A DNA stretch of 64,000 bases from Euphorbia lathyris (GCF_963576675.1 NC_088910.1:103258807-103322806), one strand, 5' to 3'; positions 11,220 through 24,100 are shown, counted from the first letter of the stretch. A program made the numbers and translations. Notes: generated by a model not told the origin, from the sequence alone.

Positions 11220-11960
11220 AGAATCAAGGTGTTGGAGCAGACAATAGTTTAATTGGTCAATTTGGTGTTGGATTCCATTCTGCTTTGGCTTGTAGCAGAG
11301 AAGGTGCATCACGATTTTCTAATTTATTTTTACTTGCTCAATATGCTGCTTCTATTTACAATTTATTCTTTTCGTTACAGAAAGCAGATACTATTTGTGG
11401 TAGTTTGCTATCGACTCACTTATGATACGATATGTGCAAGCAAGTGGTTGTATCTACCAAAAGCCCAAGGTCAAAAAATAGTATGTCGGGGAAGCAATGG
11501 CTGACGACAGCTCTTATGTGATCAAGGAAGAAACTGATCCTGAAAAGATTCTATACCGTGGAACACAACTTACACTATATCTAAGGTTACTCTTAGTTTG
11601 AAAAAAAGCAAAATTCTGTTGGTTAGGATTCAGTTCATTGGCTGGTTACAAACAATATGAACAACAATGGAATGTTTCAAAAGACAAATTGTGAGGCTAA
11701 AATAAGATTTAAGTCCATACAGTGAGACAATCATTGTAATACTTATGTTGTTTATGTGCTCTACTAACAATACATTTTTTTTCTTCTTTCTTCCTTGCTA
11801 CACTCTTAATGATAATAGTGCCTTCAAGTTTTTGGAATGAAATAATCTCTACTAGATGCATATTAATTGTATTGAACTAGATAAAGGTGAAAAGTAAAAG
11901 AAGAATGTAAAGATGAGGAAGAAGAAGAAGAAGATGAAGAAGCTCAAGAAGCTGAAGAAA
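11220..11960 (+). pseudogene. HSP90 fragment (organellar type), broken
   Basis: Three exon-like pieces encode part of a heat-shock protein 90, an ATP-dependent chaperone. The first piece (11220-11304) follows an AG acceptor and reads ADNSLIGQFGVGFHSA, the glycine-rich ATP-lid motif of the HSP90 N-domain. The second (about 11425-11586) contains VVVSTKSPRS and, after small indels, DDSSYVIKEETDPEKILYRG and TQLTLYL, ending at a GT donor. The third (about 11905-11955) encodes an acidic E/D-rich stretch resembling the charged linker. Words such as KEETDPEKIL are closest to plastid or mitochondrial HSP90 paralogues rather than the cytosolic form. A one-base shift after GFHSA and further indels near VSTKSPRS break the frame. 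The N-terminus, middle domain and C-terminus are missing. It may have been carried by a Helitron starting at 10090, but that is unproven. Confidence 0.75.
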
Positions 11961-12433
11961 AGCTCATCAGGTTCTCACATAATACTTAGAGATTTAGTTC
12001 TTGCATCAGTTTCTATCAATGTCGTGGCAGACACTATGCTATTTGTTGGTCATATCATTGTTAATGGAGGGACCCATTCTCTACATCAGACACTATGTTA
12101 TTTGTTAGTCTCATGTTGCATAGTAATAAAATATGCAACAACTTCCTTTTGAAATTATTGATTTGTTTGCTTGCCCCAATTCCAGCACCTTCAAATTTCA
12201 GCAATGTAAAATGAACACGGATATGAAGGAAAACAATAAAGTTACTATAACTGGCATTGTTAATGGAGGAACCCAATGTTATTGCAAAGTTCACATTTGT
12301 TTAGGCATTTGGCATACCACAAAGCAGTTGGTTGTTACATTGTTGCAAAATATATGTTTCAGGTATATTTTATTAATTCTAACATATATAATATCATATA
12401 TAAGTCAAAAACATAATTTTGTACAAAATTACA
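11961..12433. other. unassigned DNA after the HSP90 fragment
   Basis: A phrase (attgttaatggagg-acccat/aat) occurs at 12057-12077 and again at 12256-12275, and cagacactatg(c/t)tatttgtt also occurs twice (about 12029 and 12088). The 119-residue open frame starting at 12133 has no recognised domain. No function can be assigned. Confidence 0.3.
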
Positions 12434-13370
12434 TAGGTGTGCACACAAAAATCCGGAAACCGAAAAACCAAATCGAAAATAAAGTTAACTGAAACTGATG
12501 GACTAATGTACGGTTTTTAATTTTAAAAATAGTGGTTAATGGTTACGGTTACAGTTTCTTTATTTCAAAAACCGCGGTTAACTGAAACCGATCGAATATC
12601 ATTTAAATATTAAAAAACTATAAAAAAATACATTTATTTATATGGGTAAACAATAATTTAGTCTATATATTTTTACATAACCTATTCATCAGTCCACTAT
12701 TTAATTATTAGGTCTCTAATTTTTTTTCACTTTTAATGGTTTAGTCTTTCTATCAAATATTAACTTAAATGAGATGAAAATATGTAAATAACTCTCAATT
12801 TATTTGTTATTGTTTCTCTAATTTCAGTTTATGCGTATTTCTTTTTCTTTTATGTTTCTGGATATAGAAACAAAGACAAGATTTTATTACTTGTTTTCCA
12901 AAACTTTGCAGCCAAAACTTTCTGGAAATTTATTTTTATCCGTTTAATTGTTCTTTAACATATAATTATTTTAAAAAAGTTTGGAACTAATTAGTGTATT
13001 ATGTAAAATGATAAGAGCTGATTCAAAAAAAAATGTAAAATGATAAGAGTTAAATAATTAGTGTATTGTGTAAAATGACACGGACATAATGCGCTCACAT
13101 CTCCCTCTTGCCAGTTAAATCAACTCGTCATCGACCCACCGTGTCACTCACAATAAAAATTAGAATTCTTTTATCATTTTTATTTTTATTTACTAATGAT
13201 TAGAAACCGAAATAAAAGGTTAACCGACCAAAATAATTGGTTAACCGATTAGTGGTTAACCGAATTTAGCGGACTAGTGTATGGTTATTGTTTATAGAAA
13301 ACCGATTAAATGGTTAACCGACCGAATTAACCTTAATGTACTGGTTAACCGACCACATGCACTTTGCAGG
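12434..13370. mobile_element. degenerate hAT-like element rich in aaccg words
   Basis: The segment starts near aggtgtgcacacaaaaatcc, is full of gaaaccgaa, gttaaccg and gaccgaa words in both orientations, and ends near ggttaaccgaccacatgcac. This resembles the clean hAT MITE at 61200-61997 (ends taggggtgttca), but no 8-bp duplication is visible. The boundaries are approximate. Confidence 0.35.
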
Positions 13371-13502
13371 TCAACAACATTCAAAATAAAAATTATATGT
13401 CTCTGATATTAATAAAATATTTTCTCAAGTAATACGAGTTAAAGTACGAGTTTATTGGGTTACCAGTTGTATTACCAGTCACATTGCTTTTATACCAAAG
13501 TC

Positions 13503-16350
13503 TGTCACATCCGACCCTAGACGACCTCAATCGGCATCAGGCGTGAAATAGAAAGATCACAATCAATACTTAGGAGTCTCCAAATTATCCATTACAATTG
13601 ACATACCAAAGTTCTAAGCATAATTCTAACAATAAGTAACAACTTCCGATCCTTGCCTAATCGGTCCGTAATCTTCTCTCTATCATGTACTTTCTCACCT
13701 AAAAATATTAAAACATTTAAAAAGGTGAGACAAAAATCTCAGTAAGAAACTATCAGCTATAAAAACCAACTTTACTTAACATAGCTACATATATACATTT
13801 ATAAAGAGATTTAATCAAAACCTTTGTCTTGTCAAAACGAATCAAAACAAATAAGCGTTTCATCAAACCAATTCATAATCAAATGAATGTTTTATTAAAC
13901 CAACTTGTAATCAACTAAATATTTTATCAAACCAACTCGTAATCAATCAAATGTAAAACCTTATATCAAAATCAATCACAACCAAAAACATAATCCAAAT
14001 GAACTTAAAACATTTTATATCCATCCTCGAGTTTCTCCCCTTAAGTATCAATCCATAACCACATATATAGTCGAGACGTCTCTTAACATTGTCTATCCCA
14101 TATGGTCTTACCCGACACTTCTTTCCCATACCCAATAGGTCTTTCACACTGTGTATACAGGCCATGTCCCTCACTGAACATGGTCTTCAAATATAAAACC
14201 ACCGATCCGGATAACTCTCGATGGATATCAAATCATAAAATCATAATGTGCTCAAATTGTCTTTCACAATCAAATTCCAAACTATTTCATAATCATAAAT
14301 CGTTTGGCTTCAATTAGCCCTTTTGTATCATAAAAATCATATTTGGACTTCAATCCAAAATAATAACAACAATAACCGCAACAGATTTCTCAATCCAAAA
14401 ACAATTCGTAAGACATCCTCAAATTCATTTTGTTCAATATAGATATATATTGAAAGCAAAAACATATATGTATATATGTAAATCAACCAAATTAAGCCTT
14501 AAATCAACATAATCAAGTAGAATCTGAAATTCACATAGAAGCATAATCAATAGCTTCATTTGAACCGTAATTTCACAATAAAAAGCAAAATCGTGAAAAG
14601 CCCCAATTTTACAAAATTCCTGCATAACCCTAAAATATCAATTTCTGAAACTCTTTGATTGTATATATATCTATATACATAAAACTCAAAATATAGTTGA
14701 TAGTTACTTACCTTGGTCACTAATTGAACAAAATACACCTGATCGATTCACTGTTAAATTCTGTCTAAGACGTTTCCCTCCAAACACCGCCGAAACTCAA
14801 AAACTCTTCGATTAGGACTTAGATCTATGTATAATGATGCTATGGTTCCAATTTCGAGTGATTCGGACGGTCGAATCTCCGTAAATCAAAGAAACGGTGG
14901 AGAAACGGTTCAGGAACGATAAAAAAATGAAGAGGCGGAGAAGAAAAAGAAAACTAAGATGATGATCATCATCGCCTATTATTCTCTGATAATATATATC
15001 CAAAACTGGAAAAGATCCATTTTGGTCCTCCATCTTTATATAATCTTTTAAAATTTATCATAAACTTTTAATTTACACCTAAAACCATCGAATTAATCCC
15101 AAACTTTTTCTATAACACCAAATTAATATCATATACCCAATAATTATAATATATACTAATATCAAGATATAAATTCTAGAACTTTAGACACGGACGTGAC
15201 AATTCTCCACACCTTAGGAAATTTCGTCCTCGAAATTCACGTTCTCTAATCTAAATTTTCTTTTTCAAATAATCTCCAATATCATAAAATTATTTCAAAT
15301 TAGCAAGATTTTTCATAATCAGCATAAAACCACAAATTCTAATGTTTCCTTCCATTAACTCCATGATTTATCAATAGCGATATTTTTGTAACATTCATTT
15401 ACATATAACTCTTAGTAACTCTAAATTTCAACCTAGTCAATTCCATCACCATAATCCACAATAAAACTTCAAATATCACATCTTCATATCTTCCTATCCT
15501 TAAACCAAATCTCACTTTACCAGATTTAAATCACAATTGATTTCATCAATTGCATATATCTCCAATATATTTCACATATCTCCAAGTTCTATAGACTTCA
15601 ACAATATCAAACATATATGTATATATGTAAATCAACCAAATTAAGCCTTAAATCAACATAATCAAGTAGAATCTGAAATTCACATAGAAGCATAATCAAT
15701 AGCTTCATTTGAACCGTAATTTCACAATAAAAAGCAAAATCGTTAAAAACCCCAATTTTACAAAATTCCTGCATAACCCTAAAATATCAATTTCTAAAAC
15801 TCTTTGATTGTATATATATATCTATATACATAAAACTCAAAATATAGTTGATAGTTACTTACCTTGGTTACTAATTGAACAAAATACACCCGATCGATTC
15901 ACTGTGAAATTCTGTCTAAGACGTTTCCCTCCAAACACCGCCGAAACTCAAAAACTCTTCGATTAGGACTTAGATCTATGTATAATGATGCTATGGTTCC
16001 AATTTTGAGTGATTCGGACGGTTGAATCTACGTAAATCAAAGAAACGGTGGAGAAACGGTTCAGGAACGATAAAAAAAATGAAGAGGCGGAGAAGAAAAA
16101 GAAAACTAAGATGATGATCATCATCGCCTATTCTCTGATAATATATATCCAAAACTAGAAAAGATCCAGTTTGGTCCTTCATCTTTATATAATCTTTTAA
16201 AATTTATCCTAAACTTTTAATTTACACCCAAAACCATCGAATTAATCTCAAACTTTTTCTATAACACCAAATTAATATCATATACCCAATAATTATAATA
16301 TATAATAATATCAAGATATAAATTCTAGAACTTTAGACACGGACGTGACA
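13503..16350 (-). mobile_element. internally deleted Ty3/gypsy-type LTR element
   Basis: The element is flanked by a 5-bp direct repeat, AAGTC (13498-13502 and 16351-16355). It begins tgtcacatcc and ends ggacgtgaca. On the minus strand the order is a truncated 5' LTR (16350 to about 15607), a 405-base internal remnant (about 15606-15202) and a complete 3' LTR (15201-13503, 1699 bases). The shared LTR part (about 14455-15201 versus 15607-16350) is nearly identical. The internal remnant ends with codons reading NFEDEIS then a stop, and a purine-rich tract (ctaaggtgtggagaat) abuts the 3' LTR. That is the usual end of a gypsy (chromovirus-like) polyprotein and its polypurine tract. The primer-binding site, gag and most of pol are gone through one deletion. 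The strand call rests on the FEDEIS frame. Confidence 0.75.
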
Positions 16351-16891
16351 AAGTCGTTCAGACGGAAGAGTAATTGTTCCACATCATCTAAAGAGAGAGA
16401 TTTCTACTGTTATGTAGTGTATTAATTATGTCTTCCTAAGACTATATTTTTAGTCTTAAGTTAGGACTAAGTCCTGTTCTTTTTGACTTAAATTCAGCAT
16501 AAGTAACTTCAATTCAGTTCAGTTAAGCACCATTCAGTTCAGTTAATTTAATTTCAGTAATTATCATTATTTATTATAATTATAATTATTTATATATAAT
16601 TTAGCATCATTATTATTTATATATAATTTATAATTAATATTATTTATATACAATTCATCATTATTTATTATAATTATAACTATTTATATATAATTTATTA
16701 TTATTTATTATAATTTATAATTTAATATTATTTATATTCATCATTATTTGTTATAATTATAATTATTTATATATAATTTATAATTTAGTATTATTTATAT
16801 ATAATTCATCATTATTTATTATAATTATAATTATTTATATATAAAGTATTATTTACTTACTATAATTTATAATTTAGTATTATTTATATAT

Positions 16892-18246
16892 TTTTTGATT
16901 AAAGGCCGGTTAGCGAGAGAGTGTAAAAAACAGACATCCCAGCTATGCTGACACCTCTGAAAATCACAGCAAACCCGAACCAATATTATTAAAGAAGAAA
17001 AGAAAAGTTACAAAGAACCAAATACAAAAGTTCAAAACAAAACCATGTCAAGCGAAGCGATAAGAACCACGCCCCACAAGATCATGCAAAAAAGTCGGGC
17101 AACAAAAATCAGGAATTAAATCCCAGCAATGCAAACTATCAACCATACGACTAAAAGATGCAAGAGAATCAGCAATCGCATTTCCTTCACGATAAATGTG
17201 AGAAACGAAAAATTGCATGGAACATAATTTCGATAAACAATCAATCCAACTCTGGCGAACCACCCAAGAAACAGTAGTCGACTTACTACGCAACAACTGA
17301 ACAACATAAGTCGAGTCACTCTCTAACCAAAGGTGATGCCAACCTTTGTCAAAAGTCGTATGAATCGCATAAATGACAACTTTTAACTCAGCTAAAAAAG
17401 TAAAAGAAATGTCAAACGGGAATGCAAAAGCACCAAGGAACATACCATTTGAGGAACGGTAAATACCGCCACAACCCGCAGCACTCGGACTACCCAAAAC
17501 AGAAGCATCAATATTAACCTTAGTCCAATCGACCGGAGGACGCTGCCAAACAACATGAATAATACGAGGTCCCTTAGAAAATCTTCTATCAATTTTCAAT
17601 TCCTTAAGAATTTGTAATTCAACAGAAGAATTCCATGTAAACCACGACCCTGATTTGCCGCTTCATGAATTGCGCTCCATATACGCCGAAGAACCAAAGA
17701 AATTACCGGTTTCTCATCATTAAAAATTTGATTGTTCATTGCTAACCAAAGAGCCCACATAGTGCTAACAATTGCCGCAGACCAAAGTTCAGCAATTTGT
17801 GAACTAAACCTTGTTTACTAGCCTCCAAAATCAAAGTTTGGAAATCACATCCAAAGGTAGATACCTCCCAAACAAAGCAGAAATACCTCGCCAAACCTCC
17901 TGCGAGAAAAACACATGTTAGCGAAATATGACCAGCCGTCTCCTCATAAGAAAGACACAACGAACATCTAGAAACAATCAAGCAACTCCGCCGCCTCAAA
18001 TTCTCATGGGTAGGAAGATAACCCAAAAAAGCCCTCCAACAAATAAATGAATGCGCAGGGGGAATAAATCGGAGCTAAAGAAAACAACACCAATCCAATT
18101 TCAACCTAGGAGGCCGCAACCAATCATAAAACAATTTAATCGTCAAAATCCCACCAGTCGCAGGCTCCCAAATACAAAAATCCTCCATTTCAGAACTTCT
18201 ACAAACTCGCTTGATACCTTCTTCCACCTCTGCCGGCAAATTCGGC
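16892..18246 (-). mobile_element. 5'-truncated LINE inserted in the AT-rich element
   Basis: The minus strand carries the zf-RVT region followed by the RNase H and a tail reaching a short T run at 16889-16896. The flanks share the 13-base direct repeat tagtattatttat (16875-16887 and 18247-18259). The host sequence is itself repetitive, which weakens the duplication as evidence. Endonuclease and RT domains are absent. Confidence 0.75.
17048..17599 (-). pseudogene. LINE RNase H domain (C-terminal ORF2 piece)
   Basis: An open frame of 183 residues encodes a type-I RNase H as found at the C-terminus of plant L1 ORF2, where it degrades RNA in RNA/DNA hybrids. VNIDASVLG holds the first Asp, TFLAELKVVIYAI the Glu, WLESDSTYVVQLL the second Asp, and HIYREGNAIADSLAS the conserved terminal segment. 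The frame is intact but cut off from the rest of ORF2. A broken zf-RVT frame lies just upstream on the same strand (18026-17742, with CSLCLSYEETAGHISLTCVF). It is a transposon relic, not a host gene. Confidence 0.8.
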
Positions 18247-18783
18247 TAGTATTATTTATGTATAATTTATCATTATTTATTATAATTATAATTATTTATA
18301 TATAATGTATTATTATTTATTATAATTTACATATAATTTATAATTTAGTATTATTTATATATAATTCATCATTATTTATTATAATTATAATTATTTATAT
18401 ATAATTTAGGAAAAAGTACAAAAATAAACTTTGTGGTTTGGCCCATTTTCGAACTGCACCCTTGTGGTTTAAAAGTTTGCAAAGTGGTACCATGTACTTT
18501 ATTTCGTTAGGAAACACATACCAATTTGACTAACGATGTTAAAAGTCAAAGGGAAAAGAGTTAATTTGGTCCTTATATTTATTTATTTTTATAAATTGAC
18601 CCCCTTATTATCTAATTATCACAAATAAATCCCAAAATAAAAAAATAAAAATCAAATATACAATCTTCTCCATCTCTCTTTAATTTCTTATTTTTTTCCT
18701 TCTTTCTCTCTCCTCTCTCTCTTAATTTCTCTCTCTAAAATAAAGCTACCAAACTCTTTAAGGAGAACACTGTTTACTTAATT

Positions 18784-19522
18784 ATGTTCTCTCCCCTCCC
18801 TCCCTTCCTCCATTCGTTGATCGTCGTCTCTGCCATGGCTCGGCCACAGTCTCTCTTCCTTCACTGTTCTTTAATTCTCTTAATCAATTGCGTCGTCGTC
18901 TCATCAGCTCTCGATTTCACTAGTGACAGACCTCCGAAGATTATTCCCCTCCATCTCTCAACCCCTAACATCTCCGCTCATCGGAAATTCTTTGCTAATG
19001 ATGAATGCAGTTATAGATACTGCTGACTGGATGAATGATGAACATGGATAATGATTTTGAGGTAATGTTTACTGCTACACTGCTAATAGTCGTATATGGG
19101 ATTGGGTACCTTCCTGAATTTTTTTACAAGCATGAACGACCTTATTTCCATCCAACCCAGCTTGTACAGAGCAAGTATTCTTGGGCTTTAATCTGTATGA
19201 GAAAGATTGTCTTAAGTCAACACTCTGAGTCCATAAATTTTACCAGTTAAAGATTTAGTCGCCTGTATTTTAAGCTGTAAGAATGCTCTTTGCAGGAAGG
19301 AGTGCCACTGCATGCTCTTCCTTACTCCAGAGAATGATTTTGCTGGCAACGAACAGGTAAGTTCTAAATTTCTTATTTTGGGTTCGGGTGCGATAAATTC
19401 ATGTTATCAAATGTAAATTAAGCACATATGATGTTGTTTTGGTGCAGAAAATCACCCTGAAAGAAATCAAGGAAACAACAGCAAATGTATGATACTTGTT
19501 TTGTTGTATTCTATTGTATTGT
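18784..19522 (+). pseudogene. captured fragment of a secreted-protein gene (possibly aspartyl protease) inside the MULE
   Basis: An ATG at 18835 opens a frame with a clear signal peptide (MARPQSLFLHCSLILLINCV and onward to SSALDF), followed by PPKIIPLHLSTPNISAHRKF. This layout resembles the start of plant A1 aspartyl proteases of the secretory pathway, but the catalytic DTGS region is absent, so the match is tentative. The frame stops at 19023. Downstream are plausible intron borders: ctttgcag before 19297, a GT donor (gtaagttc) near 19358, and an acceptor (ggtgcag) near 19448. The captured part therefore kept exon/intron structure. It ends where a LINE inserted. An upstream in-frame ATG at 18784 would add 17 residues. 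Confidence 0.55.
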
Positions 19523-19562
19523 ATTGTACGAGTAATCATTGTATACAATCCAAAGTGTTGCG

Positions 19563-21065
19563 ATGCGATCCCCAACGGTGCCGCCGACCTCGTCTCCTTC
19601 CCAGCCTCCTATCCCACCATTTCCACCAGATAGCAAAGCCGCCTCCCCTGCAGGTTCCACCCCCATCTCCTCTCCGCCCCCCTTTCGTTCTTACAAAGAG
19701 ACTGTCACCGATGAACTGTTGCAAGAGCCTCGCCGTCCTGTCAACGACCTTCGGGAATCCGGCTTAGGTACCATTGAATACATTGACGGTAACCCTCTTT
19801 TCCCCAGCATTACTGTTGCGCCTAAATTAGTTGATGAATGGTCTCAAGCCTGGGCAGATGCAATTATTATCAAAATTTTGGGAAAATCAGTGGGTTTTAT
19901 TGCCCTCAGAAACAGAGTATCAGAGATTTGGAAGCCAAAAGGCGGATTTAACATGATGGATGTTGGACATGGGTTTCACATAGTCAGGTTTGATAGTATG
20001 GAGGACAGAGAGCATGTGATTCGTGATGGACCGTGGATGGTGCAAGGACATTATCTCAATGTTCGTACTTGGTCTCCTAACTTTGTCCCTTCTGCAGCAA
20101 CAGTTGTATCTACTATGGTATGGGCTAGATTTTCGGAACTACCGCTCCAGTTTTATGATGAGGACTGCCTCATGCTCATTAGGAATTCCTTTGGGAAAGC
20201 AGTAAGGGCTGATAAAAATACTGCAGGCAAGGAACGACGTAAGTTTGCACGGGTCTGTGTAGAGATCGATCTATCGAAGCCTCTGGTTGCTCAGTACAGG
20301 CTTAACGGAACTGATTATCATATTGAATATGAAGGATTATATCTAGCCTGTAACAAATGTGGAAGATATGGTCATACAAAAGAAGCATGCCCCTATCCTA
20401 GTCTCCTGCAAACCAATGAACTAACTGCTCCTCGAAGGAACACTCATCCTAACGACTCTCGTAAGGATTCTGCTGAACCTAAGGAGCCTTTACCCAACTG
20501 CTCCCCTAGCAATAGCCCCACCAATGACCCTGAAGAACATCCAACTGGACCTGACCCTGAAAACTATGATCCTTGGATGATAGTCCCGCGTCGCCGGTAC
20601 ACCCCTCGCACATCTAAACCAGCCACCCCTCCATCTACCACTCCTCCAGCATCATCTGTAAGTCCTCAAGGGCCTCCTCAGACTCCCTCAAGCTCGAACC
20701 CCAGAAAAGATCTCAATAGCAATAGCATCACCCTGATGACTAATTTGGTCCATAATAAATTCAAGTTTGGTGCCTCTGGCTTGGGCAACTTAGCAACAAC
20801 CAAGCCCAAACCCCGTCGACCTCCTGGATTCCGGGACCCTCTTTCCCATAACACCTTTGGCGAGCTCGGCACCGACATTGAGGATCCCTCAACGGATCTG
20901 CTTCAAGCTCAAAGCAACAAAGAAAACTCACTCCCGCTCAAGGATAATAGAGGCAGATATAAACACAGTCGAGCTGGCACAGCAACCCTGAGCCCCCTTG
21001 CAGCAAGAGATTTAAATGTGACAGTGATGTCGGGAGAGCAAATGGCTGCCCAAGAGCAGCAATAA
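19563..21065 (+). CDS. LINE ORF1 protein (DUF4283 plus CCHC zinc knuckle)
   Basis: An uninterrupted frame of 500 residues encodes the nucleic-acid-binding, gag-like ORF1 protein of plant L1 elements, which coats the LINE RNA. After a Pro/Ser-rich start comes the DUF4283 domain (about residues 60-210), with DGPWMVQGHYLNVRTWSPNF as its signature. A zinc knuckle C-X2-C-X4-H-X4-C follows at Cys263, Cys266, His271 and Cys276 (CNKCGRYGHTKEAC). The C-terminal half is low-complexity and rich in Pro, Ser and Asn. The first ATG of the frame is at 19563; an earlier TTG does not look like a start. ORF2 begins 42 bases after the stop. The intact frame contrasts with the broken ORF2. Confidence 0.88.
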   Translation: MRSPTVPPTSSPSQPPIPPFPPDSKAASPAGSTPISSPPPFRSYKETVTDELLQEPRRPVNDLRESGLGTIEYIDGNPLFPSITVAPKLVDEWSQAWADAIIIKILGKSVGFIALRNRVSEIWKPKGGFNMMDVGHGFHIVRFDSMEDREHVIRDGPWMVQGHYLNVRTWSPNFVPSAATVVSTMVWARFSELPLQFYDEDCLMLIRNSFGKAVRADKNTAGKERRKFARVCVEIDLSKPLVAQYRLNGTDYHIEYEGLYLACNKCGRYGHTKEACPYPSLLQTNELTAPRRNTHPNDSRKDSAEPKEPLPNCSPSNSPTNDPEEHPTGPDPENYDPWMIVPRRRYTPRTSKPATPPSTTPPASSVSPQGPPQTPSSSNPRKDLNSNSITLMTNLVHNKFKFGASGLGNLATTKPKPRRPPGFRDPLSHNTFGELGTDIEDPSTDLLQAQSNKENSLPLKDNRGRYKHSRAGTATLSPLAARDLNVTVMSGEQMAAQEQQ

Positions 21066-21106
21066 TCTGTGTATTGCCGTGTTACACCCCCTTCTTTGTG
21101 TTTTTA

Positions 21107-24100
21107 ATGATTATTTCATGGAATTGCTTTGGAGCCGGTGCTAATAAGTTCCACCGAGCTCTTCGTCACTTGTTGATTGACCAGAAACCTGATATGCTTG
21201 CTCTGCTTGAACCTCGCCTTCCCTCTCACAAGGCCGAGGATTTGCGCAGAAAATTTATGTTCTCTAATGTTGAAGTTATTGATACTGAGGGCTTTAGTGG
21301 AGGTATCTAGCTATTCTGGCATTCAGACAAGTACTGGGTAGAAGTGCTGAGCAGAAATAGATAGTTCCTCTATACTAGACTTACCTGCATTGGAGGTATG
21401 TTGCATGACACCTCCTTTCTTGCTTCATTTGTGTATGTTCGACCACAACTTGCTTTCAAAAGACAGTTTATGGCAGATATGATTGAGCTAAAGGATCAGG
21501 TTGCTGAACCTTGGGTCATTCTTGGAGATTTCAATTGTATTAAATGCTTAAGCGAGAAACAAGGTGGTTCGACTAGCATTAGTAACCGTTGCACTCTCTT
21601 CTCCAACTGGATCAACAACATGTGTTTGATTGATATGGGCTTCTCGGGACCTTGCTTCACCTGGTTTAGGGGAACTTCTATCAGAACCCGCACTGCTTGT
21701 CGTCTTGATAGAGCTCTCTGCGATGATCAGTTCCACCATCTCTTCCCAGAAGCAGGTATTCGTCACCTTCAAAGGAATGGGTCCGATCATGCCCCTATCT
21801 CTTCGGTTAAACAAACCTTCTACGAGCCCAGGGAGTCGACCGTTCCATTTTGAAGCTGCTTAGTTGAACCATGACTCTTTTCTCCCTCTTCTACAATCAA
21901 GTTGGGATGAAACGGCTAATATGGAACATAACTTACAAAGCCTTACTCCGATTCTGCGTAGATGGAACGAACGAACCTTCTGAAATATCAGATTTAAGAA
22001 AGATTAGCTTCTGCGTCGTCTTCGTGGTGTCCAGAGGTGTATGGGTACTCAGACTCACAATGGGCTAATCAAACTTGAAGCTAAATTACAGGCTGAGTTA
22101 GATCATGTCTTATTACAGGAGGAGATTCATTGGTTTCAAAAATCACGTGTCCAGTGGCTGTGCTTCGGGGACAGGAACACCACTTTCTTTCATACCTCTA
22201 CGCTAATCAGACGACGCAGAAATAAAATCGAAGGCCTAAAGAATGCTGAGGGAGTCTGGATCTGGAACCCAATTATTCTGGCAGAAATGATATCATAGTT
22301 CTTCGTGAAGCTCTACTCAGATGATTTGGAAGGGAGACATCCCCTCCATAATTCACATTCCTTCCCACCTCTCCCGAGGGATGCGATTGTTGTTATCTCT
22401 CATCCGTTCACCCGTGATGATATCCGAAGAGCCCTTTTTAGCATGAGCCCGTACAAAGCCCCAGGTCCTGACGGCTTCCAAGCAGGTTTTTTTCAGAAGC
22501 TTTGGCCACAACTTGGGAATTTCATTTGCAATTCAGTGTCTGACGCCCTTCAGAATGGTAAAATTCCACATGAATGGAATGAGACCCTGCTTACGGTTAT
22601 CCCCAAAGTGCCGAATCCAGAATTTGCTTCCCAGTTCAGACCAATCAGTTTATATAATGTCTTATACAAAGTTGTGACCAAGTGCATTGTCAACAGGCTT
22701 AAGCCTTATCTGCAGAAGATTGTAAGCCCCATGCAAAGCAGCTTTGTTCCAGGCAGACAGATTTCTAACAATGTGATTCTTCTCCAAGAGGTAATTCATT
22801 CCTTCAAGAAAAAACAAGGGCGTAAAGGGCTGATGGTTTTAAAGCTTGACTTAGAGAAAGCTTATGATAAAATCTCTTGGGAGTTCTTAAAAGAGACCCT
22901 TATTGCAGTTGGCCTGGAATCTCCCATGGTTGAGTTAATCATGAATTGGGTGACTAGTGTGACTATGCGGGTCCTCTAGAATGGGGATCAATTGCCTCAA
23001 TTCTCCCCTACCCGCGGACTCAGACAGGGTGATCCCTTGTCCCCTTACCTTTTTGTGCTTTGTCTTGAAAGGCTCAACCACCTCATCCTGGATGCCATTC
23101 ATGATGGTCTCTGGTCCCCGGTCCATCTGTCCCGAGGAGGTCCTGCACTTTCGCATATCTTTTTTACAGACGACATCATTTTGCTTTCAGAAGCTAACAC
23201 TTCTCAGGCTCTCACCATTAGAAGCATTCTCCACAATTTTTGTGATGCGTCGGGATAAAAAGTTAGTGTTAATAAATCTAAAGTCTTCTTCTCTGCTAAC
23301 ACACCCGACTCTGCGAGACATGGGGTCTGTGATATACTGGGGTTCACTAGCACTTCTGACCTTGGGCTTTATTTGGGAATGCCTTTACTTCACCAAAGGG
23401 TTACAAAGGAAACCGACAATCATGTAATGGAGCGGATTCACAGTAAACTTTCAGGGTGGAAGGGAAAGTGCCTCAACTTTGCAGGACGCTTAACCCTCAT
23501 CAAATCAGTCACTTCAGCAATCCCGAGCTATACAATGCAAACAACTATGCTCCCAAAATCTATTTGCAATAAAATTGATTCTTGCAATCGTGGTTTTCTT
23601 TGGGGTTCTCATGGGGATCGTAAACGGATGCATCTGGTGAACTAGGCTACGGTTTTCTCTGACAAGAAATACGGAGGTCTAGGGATCAGAACCATGCGTA
23701 GATTCAATCTAGCGATGATAGCAAAACTTGGTTGGCAGCTCCTCACTGATCAGGACACTCTTTGGACCCGGGTTCTTCGAGCAAAATATTGCAGCCAGAG
23801 AGAGGGATTTGATATCTTCAAGGTAAGTCCAAACCACTCCTACACTTGGCGAAGCCTGGTTGCAGGTAGTTGATTAATGTTTGGATGGACAGATGGTGTG
23901 GCTCCGAGCCTTTGATTAATGTTTCTCTGCATATTCCTGCTTCTGATATGCTTAACCATCCAGTTTCACATTTCTGGGATAATAGGAGGCGGAATTGGAA
24001 TTGGGAGATGATAACAAACTCTCTGAATCCGTCTTCTATCCTGCAGATGGCGTCTCTAGCCGCTTGCCCCGATAGTCCAATGAACGACTGTTGGTTCTGG

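Noticed and set aside
12133..12492. 119-residue plus-strand frame as a possible gene or Helitron replication-protein piece
   Set aside because: No recognisable motif; it runs into the hAT-like element and overlaps an opposite-strand frame of equal quality.
17742..18026. Minus-strand frame considered as a separate host zinc protein
   Set aside because: The Cys/His pattern and position just before RNase H identify it as the zf-RVT part of the same LINE fragment.
19536..19724. Minus-strand open frame rich in Arg and Gly
   Set aside because: It is the complement of the Pro/Ser-rich start of LINE ORF1 and has no domain of its own.
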